DNA from: Silene latifolia
Taxonomy: Eukaryota > Streptophyta > Magnoliopsida > Caryophyllales > Caryophyllaceae
Assembly: GCF_048544455.1 (NCBI RefSeq)
Contig: NC_133538.1
Coordinates: 451,993,311-452,057,310 of the forward strand
Direction: 5' to 3'
DNA: 64,000 bases
The notes below the pieces were generated by a model that was not told the origin of the DNA, ran no database searches, and saw only the letters and a program-made list of their open reading frames with translations. This document shows, piece by piece, positions 48,384 to 62,700 of the stretch (the stretch's first letter is position 1; every line of letters begins with the position of its first letter). A program made the translations under genes and the position numbers.

Positions 48384-48922
48384 ATGCCGAACATCGCCAG
48401 TCACTCAGAACCTACGGTGGATTCTCTGCCTAAAGGTTTCCTACTTCCTACTACAGATGCAGGCACCTTTGGGATTCATCCATCCTACTTACAATTGGAT
48501 GAGAGAATTCTCTTCAAAGGGGTACCTGGTGAGGATCCATGTAAGCAGATAGAGTTGTTCACGGAGTATTACTTTACCATTCCTTTATCTGCTGGGTGAC
48601 ACAGGATAGGGTCAAGGGAGTCCTTTTTCCTTTTTCTTTGACTGATGACGCCCGGGAATGGTTGAGAGTCTTGGATAGGGAAGCTGCTGGTGTTACTGAC
48701 TGGAATTCCCTAGCTTTAGCCTTTTACAGACGATATTTTCCACCACAGCTCACCAATGCACTGAGAGGCAAAATCACCACTTTTACACAATTGGCCACCG
48801 AAGATTTGAATAAAGCGTGGACTACGTTTAAGAAGTTGGTTCACTCTGTGCCTCATCATGGTTTCCAACGATGGTTCTTATGCACCCAATTTTGCAATGG
48901 GTTATTCATTGGACGACATTAA
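48384..48922 (+). pseudogene. Athila-type gag, frameshifted and truncated
   Basis: MPNIASHSEPTVDSLPKGFL opens at 48384. The frame breaks at about 48596 just before VTQDRVKGVLFPFSLTDDAR; the core then runs through WTTFKKLVHSVPHHGF to about 48900. The frame change lies at the same place in the protein as one in the minus-strand Athila-like element (just before VTQD). The zinc knuckle and NAITLRSG region are missing owing to the deletion. Confidence 0.75.
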
Positions 48923-51383
48923 GGGCATCAGTCCTGATATTTGTATACACAGAATTGAGCTACAGGAGGATCACAAGCCTTACAGACAAGGTCAGCGCAA
49001 ACTGAACCAGAAGATGCAAGATGTTGTGATGGCTGAGGTAATGAAGCTACTGGATGCAGGTATTATCTACTCTGTTGGTCATGCTAAGTGGGTGAGTCCA
49101 GTTCAGGTGGTTCCTAAGAAAGGAGGAACTACTGTGGTCAAGAATGATAAAAATGAATTGATACCTACTAGAGTAGTGACTGGTTGGCGGATGTGCATAG
49201 ACTAAAGACAGCTAAATGCCACCACGAAGAAAGATCACTTTCCCCTTCCTTTCATTGATCAGATGGTAGAAAGGTTAGCCTCTCATAAGTTTTTCTGTTA
49301 ATTAGATGGATACTCACGGTTCTTTCATATCCCTATTCACCCAGACGATTAGGAAAAGACTACTTTCACTTGCCCTCAAGGTGTTTTTGCTTATCGCAGG
49401 ATGCCTTTTGGTTTGTGTAATGCCGCTACCACCTTTAAAAGGTGCATGATGGGGATATTTTTTTGAGTATATAGAGTCTATTATGGAGGTCTTTATGGAC
49501 GATTTTAGTGTCTATAGAAGTGATTTTGATAATTGTCTATTTAACCTCGATAAAGTGTTGCAGCGCTGCATTAAGGTTAATCTTGTGCTTAACTGGGAGA
49601 AATGCCATTTTATGGTCAACGAGGGAGTGTTCTTAGGGCACTTGGTTTCTGATAGGGGCATTGAGGTTGATAAAGCGAAGGTGCAAGTGATTCATCAATT
49701 GCCTCCTCCGGTTAATGTTAAAGGAGTGAGGAGTTTCCTTCGTCATGCCTGTTTTTATCGTCGATTCATTAAGGATTTTTCAAAATTTGCTAAACCGCTT
49801 ACATAGCTGTTGCTTAAGGATGCCCCCTTTGTATTTACTGATGAGTGTCTTTCTGTTTTTAACATGTTAAAGCAAGCCTTGATTTCAGCACCGATTATCC
49901 AGCCTCCTAACTTGGATCTGCCGTTTGAAATTATGTGCGATGCTAGTGATTATGCACTAGGAGCGGTGTTGAGCCAGCGGAAAGACAAAGCTTTGAGTGC
50001 GATCTACTATGCAAGCCGAACTCTGGATGAGGCTCAAGTGAAGTATACCACTACTGAGAAGGAGTTGTTAGCTGTGGTTTATGCGCTGGAGAAATTTCGT
50101 TCCTATTTAATAGGGTCAGAAGTTACTGTTTTTACTGACCATGCAGCGCTGAGACACCTTCTTGCTAAGAAGGAGGCTAAACCACGACTTTTGATATGGA
50201 TACTCCTTCTCCAAGAATTTGATCTACAAATCAAAGATAAGACGGGCGCAGAGAATGTAGTAGCTGATCATCTGTCGCGATTGCCGCAGCAGGAGGGAGA
50301 GGATCCTTTGCCTATTAATGATTCTTTTCCCGATGATTCTTTATTTGCTGTTTTTACTAATACTAACCATGATCCATGGTATGCAGATTTGGCTAACTAT
50401 GTTGCCAGTGGCGAGCTGCCACCTGACTTGTCTTATCAACAGAGGAAGCGGTTTCTTTATAATGCTAAGCAGTACTTTTAGGATGATCCTTATTTATTTA
50501 AGTAGTGTGCAGACGGTCTCTACAGACGGTGTATTCCGCAGTGGGAGACCAAAGCAATCTTAGAAGGCTGCCATTCATCCTCTTATGGTGGTCACCACGG
50601 TTCATCGCGAACCGTGGCCAAGGTACTTCAATTTGGTTTTTATTGGCCTACTTTATTTGCAGATGCTAAAGTGTTTGTTTCAGCTTGTGACGCTTGCCAA
50701 CGCTCTGAGAATATAACTAAGACACATGAGATGCCACAAAATGGCATTCTAGAGGTCGAGGTTTTTTATGTCTGGAACATTAATTTCCAAGGACCATTCC
50801 CATCTAGTAAAGGTAACAGTTGTTATATTGGTAGTTGTAGATTATGTGTCTAAATGGGTGGAAGCAATTGCTTCACCTAACTGTGATGCCAAGACCGTGA
50901 TTAAAATATTTAAAAAGATTATTTTTCCCCGATTTGGTGTCCCTAGGGTCGTCATTAGTGATGGGGGAATGCACTTTAAAAAAAAAAGAAATCCACTTCT
51001 ATATTGTCTAAAGTTGGTGTCCAACATTGTCGTGGTCTGGGGTATATCCCCAAACTAGTGGGCAGGTTGAGGTCTCTAATAGGGAACTAAAAGAAATTCT
51101 GGCTAAGGTAGTTTCTAAATCACAGAAGGATTGGAGTCTTAAACTAGATGACACATTATGGGCTTATCGGACTGCCTTTAAAACACCGATTGGTGCATCA
51201 CCGTATCGGTTGGTTTATGCGAAGTCTTGTCATTTACCTATTGAATTAGAGTGTAAGGTTTGGTGGACCATTCGTGAACTAAACTATGATCCTAAGTTGT
51301 GTGGTCAGAACCGTTTATTGCAGCTAGATGAATTGGAGAAGTCTAGGCTAAATGCCTATGATAGCTCACGCATCTACAAATAG
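48923..51383 (+). pseudogene. Athila-type pol: RT, RNase H and integrase
   Basis: RT: KWVSPVQVVPKKGG, then RMPFGLCNAATTF, then VFMDDFSVY (xMDD). RNase [20 protein letters not shown] .. [11 protein letters not shown]. Integrase zinc region: CHSSSYGGHHG .. CDACQRSE; core VVDYVSKWVEA (D), VISDGGMHF (D), [14 protein letters not shown] (E). The catalytic residues remain, but TAA or TAG stops occur at 49203, 49298, 49350, 49804, 50479 and 50503, with an extra T in a T-run near 49457 and further shifts near 50740-50850 and 51000-51030. The last residues before the copia insertion are ..KTES. Confidence 0.85.
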
Positions 51384-51394
51384 AAGACGGAGAG

Positions 51395-52724
51395 TGTTAG
51401 GTTCATATACCTATTATTAGACTCTTCTAATAGTGAACTAATTAACATATTAACTCTAGTTCATTAAGATCTAGTGCATGCATAACTAATTAAGAAATAA
51501 AATGAGAAAACAATGGTTCTTACATTGTTATTTTCGGATTTTTGGGCACAAGTAAGGTCTCATACCTTCATTTGTTCTTGAGCTATGATAAGTATTAGGA
51601 TGATCCTCCAAGACTCTATATTAGGAGCCCTCCTTTTGATTGCACCCAAGATTAGCCCTTATCACTACTAAATAATATATGCTAGATATTTATTTAGTAG
51701 TCTACCTTAAAAATGACTACTAATACTCATATATTACATTAATAATATTAGTAATATATTTGAACAATTTAGATTGAATCTTCTCAAGGTTTTGAGAAAG
51801 AAAACTATAAATGAGAGAGAGGCTTTGCATGTAGAATATTATGAGAGAAGGTATAGTAAAAAATGAGAAAAACAAATTGTTCTCATTCATTATGCATGTA
51901 CCGTCCAAGAGGCTCTCATATAGAGCATTTTGGTCTTCTCAATTTGTCTTATACACCATCCTTTTTGGTGTGTAGGTTGTAGGCTATGATTATAAGGTGT
52001 GTCATAAGATGTTGGAGCATCTTTCCAACAACTAAATGACAAAACCAAAAACTCCACCATCATCACACTTTAGACGGTACACATGTGCCTATATGGGTCC
52101 ATTTTTGTCTTATAATATTTGTCCCACAAATTCTTATAAGTCTTATGTTTAATTATCTTACATAATTAAATATTAATTTGATTATACAACAATTATGTGA
52201 CAAATTAATAAACATATATTCACTCAGCTTATTGAGTAATATTTTATCATTATATCAATATATAATGGGTCCCATAATAGCTAGTCAGTTATATTTACAA
52301 CCTTTTGTAAATGCAAACAACTAATTACCTCTATCTCAAAATATTTATAAAACTTCAACATTATTTAGTAAATTAATATATTAATCCACTAAATCGAATT
52401 TTATTTAATCACATTACAATAAGATACATATTTCCTCTCATAAATATACATTATTCTTATTTAAGGAATTAATTAATTTGTATCAATATACAACTAATTA
52501 CCTTTACTGATTAGGGCATCAGTCTATAGGTGTGACCTTAAGGGATCAACTGACCACCACCGTCCTACGACAATAACGTCAAACTCTATCAAGCCAATCG
52601 TTACCGATTAATGTTGATCAGTTGGCTATATAAATGAATCATCCCTTATGTATTCTTATTATGAGATTTGATTATAATTTTAAATCATGTGATCGCACTA
52701 TTGTTGAGGACACATACTCCAACA
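51395..52724 (-). repeat. 3' LTR of the copia element
   Basis: The plus strand runs tgttaggttc .. actccaaca, 1330 bases (minus strand TGTTGGAGT .. CCTAACA), with TG..CA ends. Confidence 0.9.
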
Positions 52725-52740
52725 ATCTCCCACTTGTCCG
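52725..52740 (-). other. Polypurine tract of the copia element
   Basis: The minus strand reads CGGACAAGTGGGAGAT directly before the LTR, a usual plant copia polypurine tract. Confidence 0.85.
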
Positions 52741-54166
52741 AGACAAGTGTGCGTCACCAATTCTCGTGTCCTATCACAATCTCCCACTCAATCCAAGGTG
52801 TCATGCAGGTCGTACTTGTATTTGATCATGTCTTGAGTTCCTCGATCTGGAGAGTAACTGTCTTACCGGCATTATCTACCGTAGATACTTTCCGAGCGTG
52901 GCCACGCATTTTCAGTTCACTACTCCTCGAGTGGCCCTGAGATTTAAGATGACCCTGACAAGGGGGTGGACAATTCCTATCGCACTATTCCCTTCGTATA
53001 ACCAAAGTTCATCATGACCCAAAATATACTCATTTGACCTCAGTTACGACAGTCGTAGAGTATAAATCAAAGTCATTTAGAATTTGTGCCAACTTGGGCG
53101 AATAGTCTCTAGTCAAAAGAATTGACTCATAAGAATACTATAGCAGCTCTTTCCACGACCAGGCTTTATGAATTTCCAGAACTCTATAAGCGGTCACTGC
53201 CTGACAGAGTGTCCCATACAGTCTGCCTATCTGATCGACTAGTCATCCCTTATGACTCTATGGCACTTGAACTTGCCATCAATCACATCAGACTCTAGTC
53301 ACTTCGAGACGTCACCTCATATAAGTAACTATGGGCCAATACTATGTTAATCCAGTTCACTTTAATAGGGTTCAACGTTTTCCTTACAACCTATTTGGAT
53401 ATAACAAAGTAATAAAAGAGTTTTTAATAAAACTCAAACGATGAATGCATTATCACATATGTAAAATTGATACCATGTCAATTACTACATAATCTATAAT
53501 CCATATTCCATTTTGTAAATAATTGCACATTTCAACTCAATTGAAATGACATGACTTATCATGTTAAGCCTGTGAAAAGGCCTTTGGTTAGTAAGTCTCA
53601 GCAACACTTTGCACTCTTCCTAACCTTACTATATACTATTTCCCATTCTTGTGTATAATCTTGTACTATAAGAACTTCTTTGAGTACGTGTCCAGATCCA
53701 ATCTTGACATAGGCTCTCTTGCCTTGAATAACTCCCAATGTCCTCAACGTGTGTAGGGATAGGACCTTCGGTTATTGGAACGAACTATCATAGTTCCTCC
53801 AATTCATAAAACCGAATCCTAATATGATTTCCTTCCTTCTTGCATATCTCATTATTGTAAATGTACTCAATTTCCGTTGTAAATATCTCATTGTTCAACT
53901 GGCTAGAATGTTTCTAGCGGATATCCTCCTTAATTAATATAGCCAAGATGGTTCTCTAACCATCCTTATGTGTTTAGAATATGGTTTTTGTGTAACTTCT
54001 TGCACATAAATCCATCTCTATTCTAATCACTTTAGCTTCATCTCTTTAGTGCTTCATGAGTACTAACCAATGAATTATATGGCTATATAGTGACTTCTTT
54101 AAAAAAATTGATTTGTAACTTCTCGTCATACTCCAAGTATACGAAATTTAAGAATGGTGATACATC
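52741..54166. other. Copia 3' interior without coding capacity
   Basis: No recognisable domain. A second CTCCCACT near 52782 echoes the polypurine tract. Presumably the decayed RNase H region and 3' untranslated region. Confidence 0.5.
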
Positions 54167-54421
54167 TTAGCGTAATGAATTAATCCCGCAGCGGAAGCAT
54201 GTGGATTCAATTTCTACATGTTCAATACTTTTGAACTTGTCAAGATTCTTATTAACATAAGAATATTCATTTAACGCTAATATCCTTTTAGAACTATCTT
54301 TATAGGTCTGGATACCTTGGAGATGTATTATTCTTTTCCTAAGTCTTCCATCATTCACAATGATTAATATGTCCCTTACATATAAGACTAGTAACACCAC
54401 ATTACTCCCACTAAACTCCAT
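54167..54421 (-). pseudogene. Copia reverse transcriptase fragment
   Basis: The minus-strand reading MEFSGSNVVLLVLYVRDILI corresponds to the copia YVDD box, with the first catalytic Asp replaced by Arg (YVRD). It continues KDSSKRILALNEYSYVNKNL, equivalent to the segment after YVDD in copia RT. Upstream sequence is too degraded to follow. Confidence 0.65.
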
Positions 54422-54849
54422 GTATAAACAGAACTACTCGACAATTCGAGAAAAGTTTATCACATGACTCATGACCAAAACATAAAGTTCAACTCTTTGA
54501 CATCTACTTAAGATTTCTTCTTAAGTTTGCATCCTACCTTAGCATACAAAAATCGTGCAAGATGATTTTAAAATCCAACTGTCAAATCATATCTGAATTC
54601 AATAAAGCGTTGTTGTTGCGTGCAAAACCCTTTTCTACCAATCAACCAAGCTAAATAAACATTTTTATGTTTATACACATTTCGGAGTTTTGCGGTGTTA
54701 AAACTAGATAAAGCATCTTAATAAGTTACAGTTTGTTACTTTCAAAAATAACATGACTCCTGTCCACTTTAGATTTCGAAGAAATAATTACTGATTTTGA
54801 CCAAGAAGGAACATCTTCCTATGTCTTATGCTCAGTTTGTGGCTCTTGA

Positions 54850-54925
54850 ACATTTTCTCCCACTCTGTCTTTAAGAAATAATCCTCTTTTCTTAATAGAC
54901 AGTATCACGAGCCACAAACCCTTTG
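54850..54925 (-). pseudogene. Copia integrase-to-RT linker remnant
   Basis: The minus strand reads NKGFVARDTVY*EKRIIS*RQSGRK. This is close to the usual copia phrase with VFVARDAVFLEKEF and a following SGR, with two stops. Confidence 0.5.
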
Positions 54926-57900
54926 TTCTCGTGATCAAGTAGGAAGAGAGAGTACATGTTTACTATCAAAACAAGCTACAAGTTAGGTACCATGCCTAAC
55001 CATATCTCATATCAAAAGTAGATGATTGCTTTATCATGTTGTATTTTAGTGAAAAATTTAAATGCTAAACAAATTTTACAACAGAAACTATCTCCAACTA
55101 TATTGTAAAGATTCAATCATATCATAATGAAAGTGATCTTGCGATACGATATCACACTCTTTTGGTGCAGATAAAAGTCATCACTTAATTGTTCCCTACC
55201 TTAACAAAGTACTAATACTTTGTTTTTATGATCTCTAGGTTTTGATACTTTTTAAACATTCATTGAACATATTCAAAGAATTACTCTTCTTACCTCATTA
55301 AGTGGATACCTAGTATCTACCTAGTGCGTAGGTAAAAGAGATGAAGAAGTAATAACCTTTTCTGATTGAAATTATATCCTACCATACACTTCAAAGTGTA
55401 ATTAGGGCGAATATATTACTCTATTCATAATCTTTTTCAAGGAAAAACATGAATTATCTTGCTTTGAATACAAGATTCGCATACACCAAAGATTCTCAAT
55501 CAAATGGTTTGAGACACTAGTGAAAACTAGTTTCTAAATTCGATTTTCAATCAAGAATTGAGAAATGATTGGGGTTACCAACTTGAGTTATAGATATATA
55601 TGAAATTTATTTTTAGTTTGAATATAATTACCTTGATTTGTATGGTCTCACCATAAAATTAATCGTGGTATGTAAGAGTTCAACGCTTGTTTTAATTGCA
55701 TAATGGTAAAACCCTTTACCTTTTGTGCAAAACTCAAATTATATTCTTATTTAGACATATTATACATCATAACAATTATTGAGGTACATTTCTAAATACA
55801 AAACTAAAATAAGTACACTACAACATTCATATGTTCATGGATGAAATGGCAACTACCCTAGTTCCATTCATGCGAATTTTTGAACTTATTCTTACTAGTC
55901 ATCACCTGATAATGCCAAATATGATGAAATTTATAAATTTGTATCAAATACTCATGATGTGATATTTGGCAAGAATGTAATGTCAATGTCATAGATATTC
56001 AAGAAGGAATATGTTGGAGTCACACAACCAACTTCCTTGATCTTTACTTATTGGGGTGTGTATCTATTTTAGTGTCTAACACATTTTCTTTCAAGCCCAG
56101 TTCTATCTTTATCAATTAAGATAGGTACTTACCTTTTATTGCTCCCACTTACTTCAAGAATTTCTACTTGATGAAAACTTATCTTCAAATAAATTCCTAG
56201 TTAATCCTTCACAAGGATGAACTCTTATTGTGGTATTTGGTCAATTAAAATTTCTAACAAATTAATTTACCAATTTAACATTGTCATGTTCTTAACTACT
56301 TAAGTGCTTGATGACAAAATGTTTGGGTTGAGCAATAAAACTTTTGAACCATGGATGCATATAAGAATATTATCAAAACATATTTTGACTAATCATTACC
56401 TCTAGTCATATTTCTTCACAAGAAATAGTACATAGGTATGTTTAGTAATTTTTAAGATGTTAATCTTATATGACATAGGATAACTCCTATGGAGTTCTAT
56501 GGAATAGAACGATTCCTATGGAGCTAGTCCACAATCTATGATACGGTTCATTTTAGAAAGAGATTCTTTTGTCATTAGCAATAGTGGTTTAGCGGAGACT
56601 CGTGTTACAATCGAATGATATCGCATATGAGTAGGAGTAATGAAATAGAACAATATTAAAAAACAACGAAATAGTGGGAAAAGTAACATTCATCGTTATA
56701 TCTAAAACATTTTAGCATGTTTTAGCATTTATATAATTATCTCCACCCAAATATATAAATGATTCCGAGATCCAAAATTCATATTAACTTGGATGTGAGC
56801 CAACGGGCCCTCTACACCTTTTGCTAATATAATCTTGGTGGGTTAACCCTCTTAACCGATTCTACAATTAAAACTCTCGGTCGATTAATTTACGTTAAGC
56901 TCATCTTTAGCCCGAACCTTTTGCGGCTACGGTCGCAAAATACCTTCGTTGAGGTCAACCAAACTTTCGAAGTGTAATAACTATTTATTACCCAACTTAG
57001 CCCAACGTCAATTGTGAGTACCCCGGTATAATATTTCAATACCGTATTGTACTTTTATGAAATTGAGATTCATGGGTTCCTACTATTTGGTAAGGCTATG
57101 TCTCAATCTTTAAAATGTGTGAGGTCGAGTCAATTTATTATCTATCAAATTTAAGTGAACTAAATTTTCAAACTAACGAGAATTATAATTAACACGGTCG
57201 ATTACTCGATATGATATGCATGTGTTGTTTATGGAAATTTGGCAATGCATGCAACATATTAAAAGAAATGCAAAGCAAATAATAATTTCCTAGTATGGGC
57301 TTCCTAAAATAGAAAATCAAATAATCTATTACATATTCGGAAATCAACTCCTTTGGTCCCTTGAATCTTCAAGTGGTACGCCTCCCAAGAACACCGTCTT
57401 TATCGGAACGCCTTTCCGAATAACAAAATAATAATAAAAATACAAAGTTATTCCTATTATACATTTGTAATATGAAAAACAAGTAAAATAAAAGTGATAC
57501 GAGATCACATTAAATTACAACGGAATCAATATTCCCTTACATTACGGGTAATATTGATTAAAACTAAGGCCATACTAAGATAGAATTACATAATTCAAAA
57601 TTACATAAATAAAATATGACATTCAACAATGAAATATGCAGCATTATAATATGTGTCTATCATGCCAAATTATGTGCCAAATTGCCCTATTTAACTTATA
57701 TCGATTATATAACCCGCTTTTATCGAAATGCACGATTTTAACTTATTAAAATCGCTAAATAATACGAAAATCTAATTTTAGTTCAAGTTAATTATCCTAA
57801 CACTCATAGGTCTCAAAACTTAGTCATCACTCAACTTTTGACAATAATTCAACTTGATTTAATTTTTTTTTATGCTCATTTTTTACCCTAAAATCATAAC

Positions 57901-58398
57901 ATTTATGAAATAAATCCAAATTAAATTACAATAGTTTCAAATTTTGAATTTTAAATGTTTGAACATTCTGTAATATATCCATGACACTCATAATGTCAAA
58001 AATCATGGTTAAAATTTTCGAATTTATTTCGAGAAAATATAGTTGCAATTTATCGGTTTTATCAAATAAAACATCTAAAGTATACAAAAATTAATCCAGT
58101 CAATTTTACCACTTTATATCTGATAAGTGGGATGTAAATTCAACCTAAAATAATTTTCTCATGCCATGTAATTCGTTTTAGCTATTTATGCTAAAATAGT
58201 CACTATTTATGCCATTTTTATACTAAAAATTCATAAATCATCCTAAATGAATCAAGTTCATCACAAATTTTACACACAGTGAGTAAAATGTGAATGTGAC
58301 AACATATTAAAATTTCATGGTCTATTTCGAAGTTTAACTATATTTAACAATTTTACCTCCATTTAATTCATTTTTATCTCGTAAAAATCATAAATCAT
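54926..58398. other. Decayed copia interior
   Basis: 3.5 kb where integrase and gag should lie on the minus strand. I find no clear motifs or ORF over 60 codons. AT-rich, with no other element recognised. Confidence 0.5.
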
Positions 58399-58475
58399 AA
58401 TTCACAGAGAAAAGCGATGCTAGAGAGATGTTCCTTTGACCTCTCTCTAGGTTTTCTAGGGTTTTGAATTGCAAA

Positions 58476-59761
58476 ATGGCAAGGAAAAACACCAAAAAAT
58501 CGCTAAAATCACAAAAAAATAGTAGAATTCGATCTCGTGCTAAGCTGCGTTTGTCTTTTAATAATTGTAAGGAATTAGGGTTTGATATGGAATCACCAGA
58601 ATTTTCTCATGGTATTCAGGGAGTACCGCGCTCTTGCGATGCTCACAAAACTAAGGATATGAGTGATATTATTGGTATACCGTTTATTGAATTGAGTAAC
58701 TATGTTGAAGAACCATCTGTTCCGTCGGAGACTCCGGTGAAACCGAGGCAGGCTGGACTGTTGTGTCAGGTAACCGGTCTCAACCTCCTAAGGAATCTAC
58801 TCCTGAGTCTAATCCTAAAAAGCTGTTACAATTGACTGAATCTGATGTTTCTTCTGAGATTAAATTTTGGGAGTCTGCTGTGGTTTGCTATGTGTTAGGG
58901 GGAAACCCCTCCTGGGAAACTCTTCACAAGTTTGTTGATAATCTCTGGGGGGAGCATAAGTTTGATAAAATATCCTTTTTCCCTAATGGTGTCTTCATTG
59001 TGCGGTTCCCCTCCAATGAGATTCAGGCTCTGGTTCTGCAACAAGGGTTTCCGATGTTTGAGAATAAACCGTTGGTTGTGAGACCTTGGACTGAATCTTG
59101 TAGTCTACAGAAAGAACGAGTTCCTTCGGTGCCTATCTGGATAAAGCTCTGTGGGTTGCCTCTCAAGTTTTGGAGTTTGTCGAGTCTGGAGAAGCTTGCT
59201 GGGCTACTTGGGAAGTTCCTTAAACGGGATGCTGCTACTGAGGCTAAGACTATATTAGGTTATGCTAGATTGCTTGTTGAAGTGGATATTGGCCAGGATT
59301 TTCCTGAAGAACTGAGGTTTTTGGATGAGAAAGGTAATGAGATCAGCATACAAGTAGAATATGAATGGAAACCGACTGTATGCTCTACTTGTAATGGGAT
59401 TGGACATACACATGAAATGTGCAAGCCTCCTAAAGCTACTAGGCAGGACAGGCCCCCTAAACCTACTGCTAAGTTTCCTCAGAAAGTTTGGAGGCCTGTG
59501 CAGAAGGTGATCAATCCTCCAGTGGCTTCTAATGGTCCTGCAGTTTCTCCTCCACCATTTGGGGGTGTCACCCATCATGATTCTTCTCTTATCACTCCTG
59601 TTAGTGTCTTGCAGCAGGTTGCTAGACAGGAGCATCAGAGTGGGTCTGCTATGGTGTCACCCAGTAAATCTTATGCTGCTGCTATTTCTGCAAGGGATAG
59701 AGGGAAGGCAAAAGTAAGTGGGAGTTCTGAGGTTACACCTATCAATATTTCTAATGGATAA
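58476..59761 (+). pseudogene. LINE ORF1, nucleic-acid binding protein
   Basis: A basic N-terminus (MARKNTKKSLKSQKNSRIRS) opens at 58476. A one-base frameshift near 58760 moves the reading to the second frame, which carries a DUF4283-like domain (IKFWESAVVCYVLGGNPSWE .. VRPWTESC .. VPIWIKLCGLPLKFW) and a zinc knuckle CSTCNGIGHTHEMC near 59390. A Pro-rich tail ends at 59761. The length, about 430 residues, is normal for plant L1 ORF1. The stop overlaps the ORF2 start by eight bases. Confidence 0.8.
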
Positions 59762-62700
59762 AATTGGATGCTGGAATGTTAGAGGTATTAATAGTATTAA
59801 TAAACAGTTAGATGTAAGGAGGTTTCTTAATAATAATAATGTTGGTCTTTATGGTTTAGTTGAAACCAAAGTGAAGTTGCAGGACTTTGCTAAGGTGCTG
59901 AATAATCTTGGTACACATTGGCAGGGTGTGAATAATAATGTGTTTCACCATGGGGGGAGAGTTTGGCTTATTTGGAATCCTTCTTATTTCAGTGTTACTA
60001 TCTTGTTTGTTGGCTCTCAAATCATTTCTGCTAAGGTTGTTGAGAATGGGTCTTGAGATGTTTTTTATTTCAGTGTTGTGTATGGTTTCAATGAGGATGA
60101 TTTGAGGGGTGAGCTCTGGGAGCATTTATCTACCTTTCATGATACCTATTCTGGTCCTTGGGCTGTTTGTGGTGACTTCAACAATGTGCTACATTTCAAT
60201 GAGAGAATTGGCAGAGATGTGACATGGAATGAAATTGCTGCTTTTAGGGAGTGTGTTGATTATTGTGGGTTGCAGGATCTCACTGGTAAAGGGGCCTTCT
60301 TTACCTGGAATAACAAGCAGAGTCCTTCTGTTAGGGGTTTCTCCAGGATTGATAGGTTCCTTATTAATGATGATTGGATGGCTAAGTATCCTGATGCTTA
60401 TGTTCATTTCTTACCTGAAGGATTATTTGATCACAATCCTTCAGTGTGTTTCAGAAGACAGGATAGAGTGCACAGAAAACCTCCTTTTAAGTATTACAAC
60501 ATGTGGAGTATGGATGATCATTTTGCTGAGGTTGTTCAGAATACTTGGAATACTAACATTGCTGGGACTATGATGTATAGTTTGGTTCAGAAGCTTAAAT
60601 TGTTGAAGACTCCTTTGAAAGCTCTTAATAACAATAGGTATTCTGATATTGAGAAGTCTGTGGGTGTGGCTAAGATGTTACTTGAGGATTTGCAAAAACA
60701 GATGCATGATAATCCTACTGATATGGCTATTTTGGCGGCTGAAAGGGAAGCAGCTGCTTCTTATGATCAATTAAACAAAATGCAGCACAGTTATTTAGCT
60801 CAAAAAGCTAAAGTTGAGTGGATAAAGTTTGGGGATGAAAACACCAGATTCTTTCACTCACATTTAAGAGCTAGGCATATTCATAATAGGGTTTTGTCCA
60901 TTAAGAATCAGGAGGGGGTTTTGTGTTCTACCCCTGAGGATATTGAGGAAGCTTTTTTATCTTATTACAAATCTCTTCTTGGCACCAGCCAGTCTACCAC
61001 TCCTGTTCATGTTCCTACTGTTAGGACTGGCTCTACTGTTCAAGCTTCACATTCTGCTATTTTGCTTGCTCCTGTCACTTCTGAGGAGATTAAGGATTGT
61101 ATTTTTTCAATTCCTTCCACTAAGGCACCAGGACCTGATGGATATTCGAGTCAATTTTTTAAAGATGCCTGGGAAATTGTAGGGCCTGATGTCATTGCTG
61201 CTATTCAAAACTTTTTCCATCATGGTCAGTTACTTAAGCAAGTGAATACTACTACTCTCACTTTGATTCCAAAAATTCCTCACCCTGGAAGTGTGCTTGA
61301 TTTTAGGCCAATAGCTTGTCAGAATATCATTTACAAAGCTATTGCCAAGATCCTTTGCAACAGATTGAACAAGGTTCTGCCTGACATTATTAGTCCTAAT
61401 CAGGGGGGTTTTGTGAAAGGGAGGAGCATTGTGGATAATGTCCTTATCTGCCAAGATCTGGTTAGGTTATATAATAGGAAAGCAGCTTCTCCTCGTTGTT
61501 TAATCAAGATTGATCTTAGGAAGGCCTATGACTCCGTGGAATGGTCCTTCTTACAACAAATGCTTGAGGCTTTGTGCTTTCCTTGTCATTTCATTCAGCT
61601 GGTTATGACTTGTGTTACCTCTACTACCTATTCTCTTGCTGTTAATGGAGGATTATTTGGTTTCTTTCATGGGAAGAGGGGACTGAGGCAGGGTGATCCC
61701 ATGTCTCCTCTTCTGTTCACTCTCTGTATGGAGTATTTGTCACGTATCTTAGGGGTGGTAGCATAGCAAGATGGGTTTCGTTTTCACCCTTTATGTGGTC
61801 ATATCAGACTTAAATCACTTATTGTTTGCAGACGACCTCTTATTATTCTGCAAAGGTACTGAGCCTGCAATCATGTGGATGCTCAGGGGGTTTGCTACTT
61901 TTTCTGCTGCTACTGGATTGAGTTTGAACAAGGATAAGTCTGAGATCTTTTTCAATGGTATGGTAGCTGCTCATATGGATAATATACTTCAGGTCTCTGG
62001 ATTTCATAGAGGAAAATTACCTTTCAAGTACTTGGGTGTTCCTATCTCATCCAAGAAATTGACTAAAATCAAGGTATGAAGCTAACGAGAGGATTGTTGC
62101 AAGAATCGGAGGTTGGGGTGCTAAATATTTGTCTTATCTTTGGGAGGTTAACCCTTATTCAATCTGTCCTTACCACTCTTCATTCATATTGGGCTACTAT
62201 CTTCTTGATACCTAAGGGTATTATGAATAGGATCAATGCCATATGTCGAAATTATCTTTGGGGGGCAAGGCTGAATATGCCAAGGCTCCTAATGTAGGGT
62301 GGGATACTTGTTGTAGGCCAAAGACTGAAGGTGGCCTTGGGTTCAAGGATAGTTGTAGCTGGAATGTTGCGTTGTTGGGTAAGTATGTGTGGTGGCTTGC
62401 TTCAAAAAAAGATCATATGTGGGTAAAGTGGGTAAACCATGTGTATATGAAAGGACAACACTGTCGATTATAAGGTTCCTCCCGATTGCAGTTGGTCTTG
62501 GAGGAAGATCACTTTTATTCTACAAAAATTTAAGCAAGCCTATGTCAATGACAAGTGGCTCAATTCAGTCTTCCATATACCGTGAAAGCGGGGATATGAG
62601 GTGAGAGGAGTGTGTGCAGCTGTCCCTTGGTGTCATCTGGTTTGGAATAACCTAAATTTGCCTAAGACCTCTTTTATAGGTTGGGCTATTATGCATCATC

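Larger units (their letters stand above)
46767..51394 (+). mobile_element. Athila-like retrotransposon, 5' LTR to integrase, split by copia
   Basis: 5' LTR, PBS, gag, and then RT, RNase H and integrase in Ty3/gypsy order on the plus strand. The gag reading passes almost directly into RT, so the gag C-terminus and the protease are deleted (about 48910-48930). The pol has many stops. The integrase C-terminal region breaks at 51394, where a copia LTR begins; the rest and the 3' LTR must lie beyond the window. The palindrome pairs in the LTR are of the CTCGATCGAG form. Confidence 0.85.
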
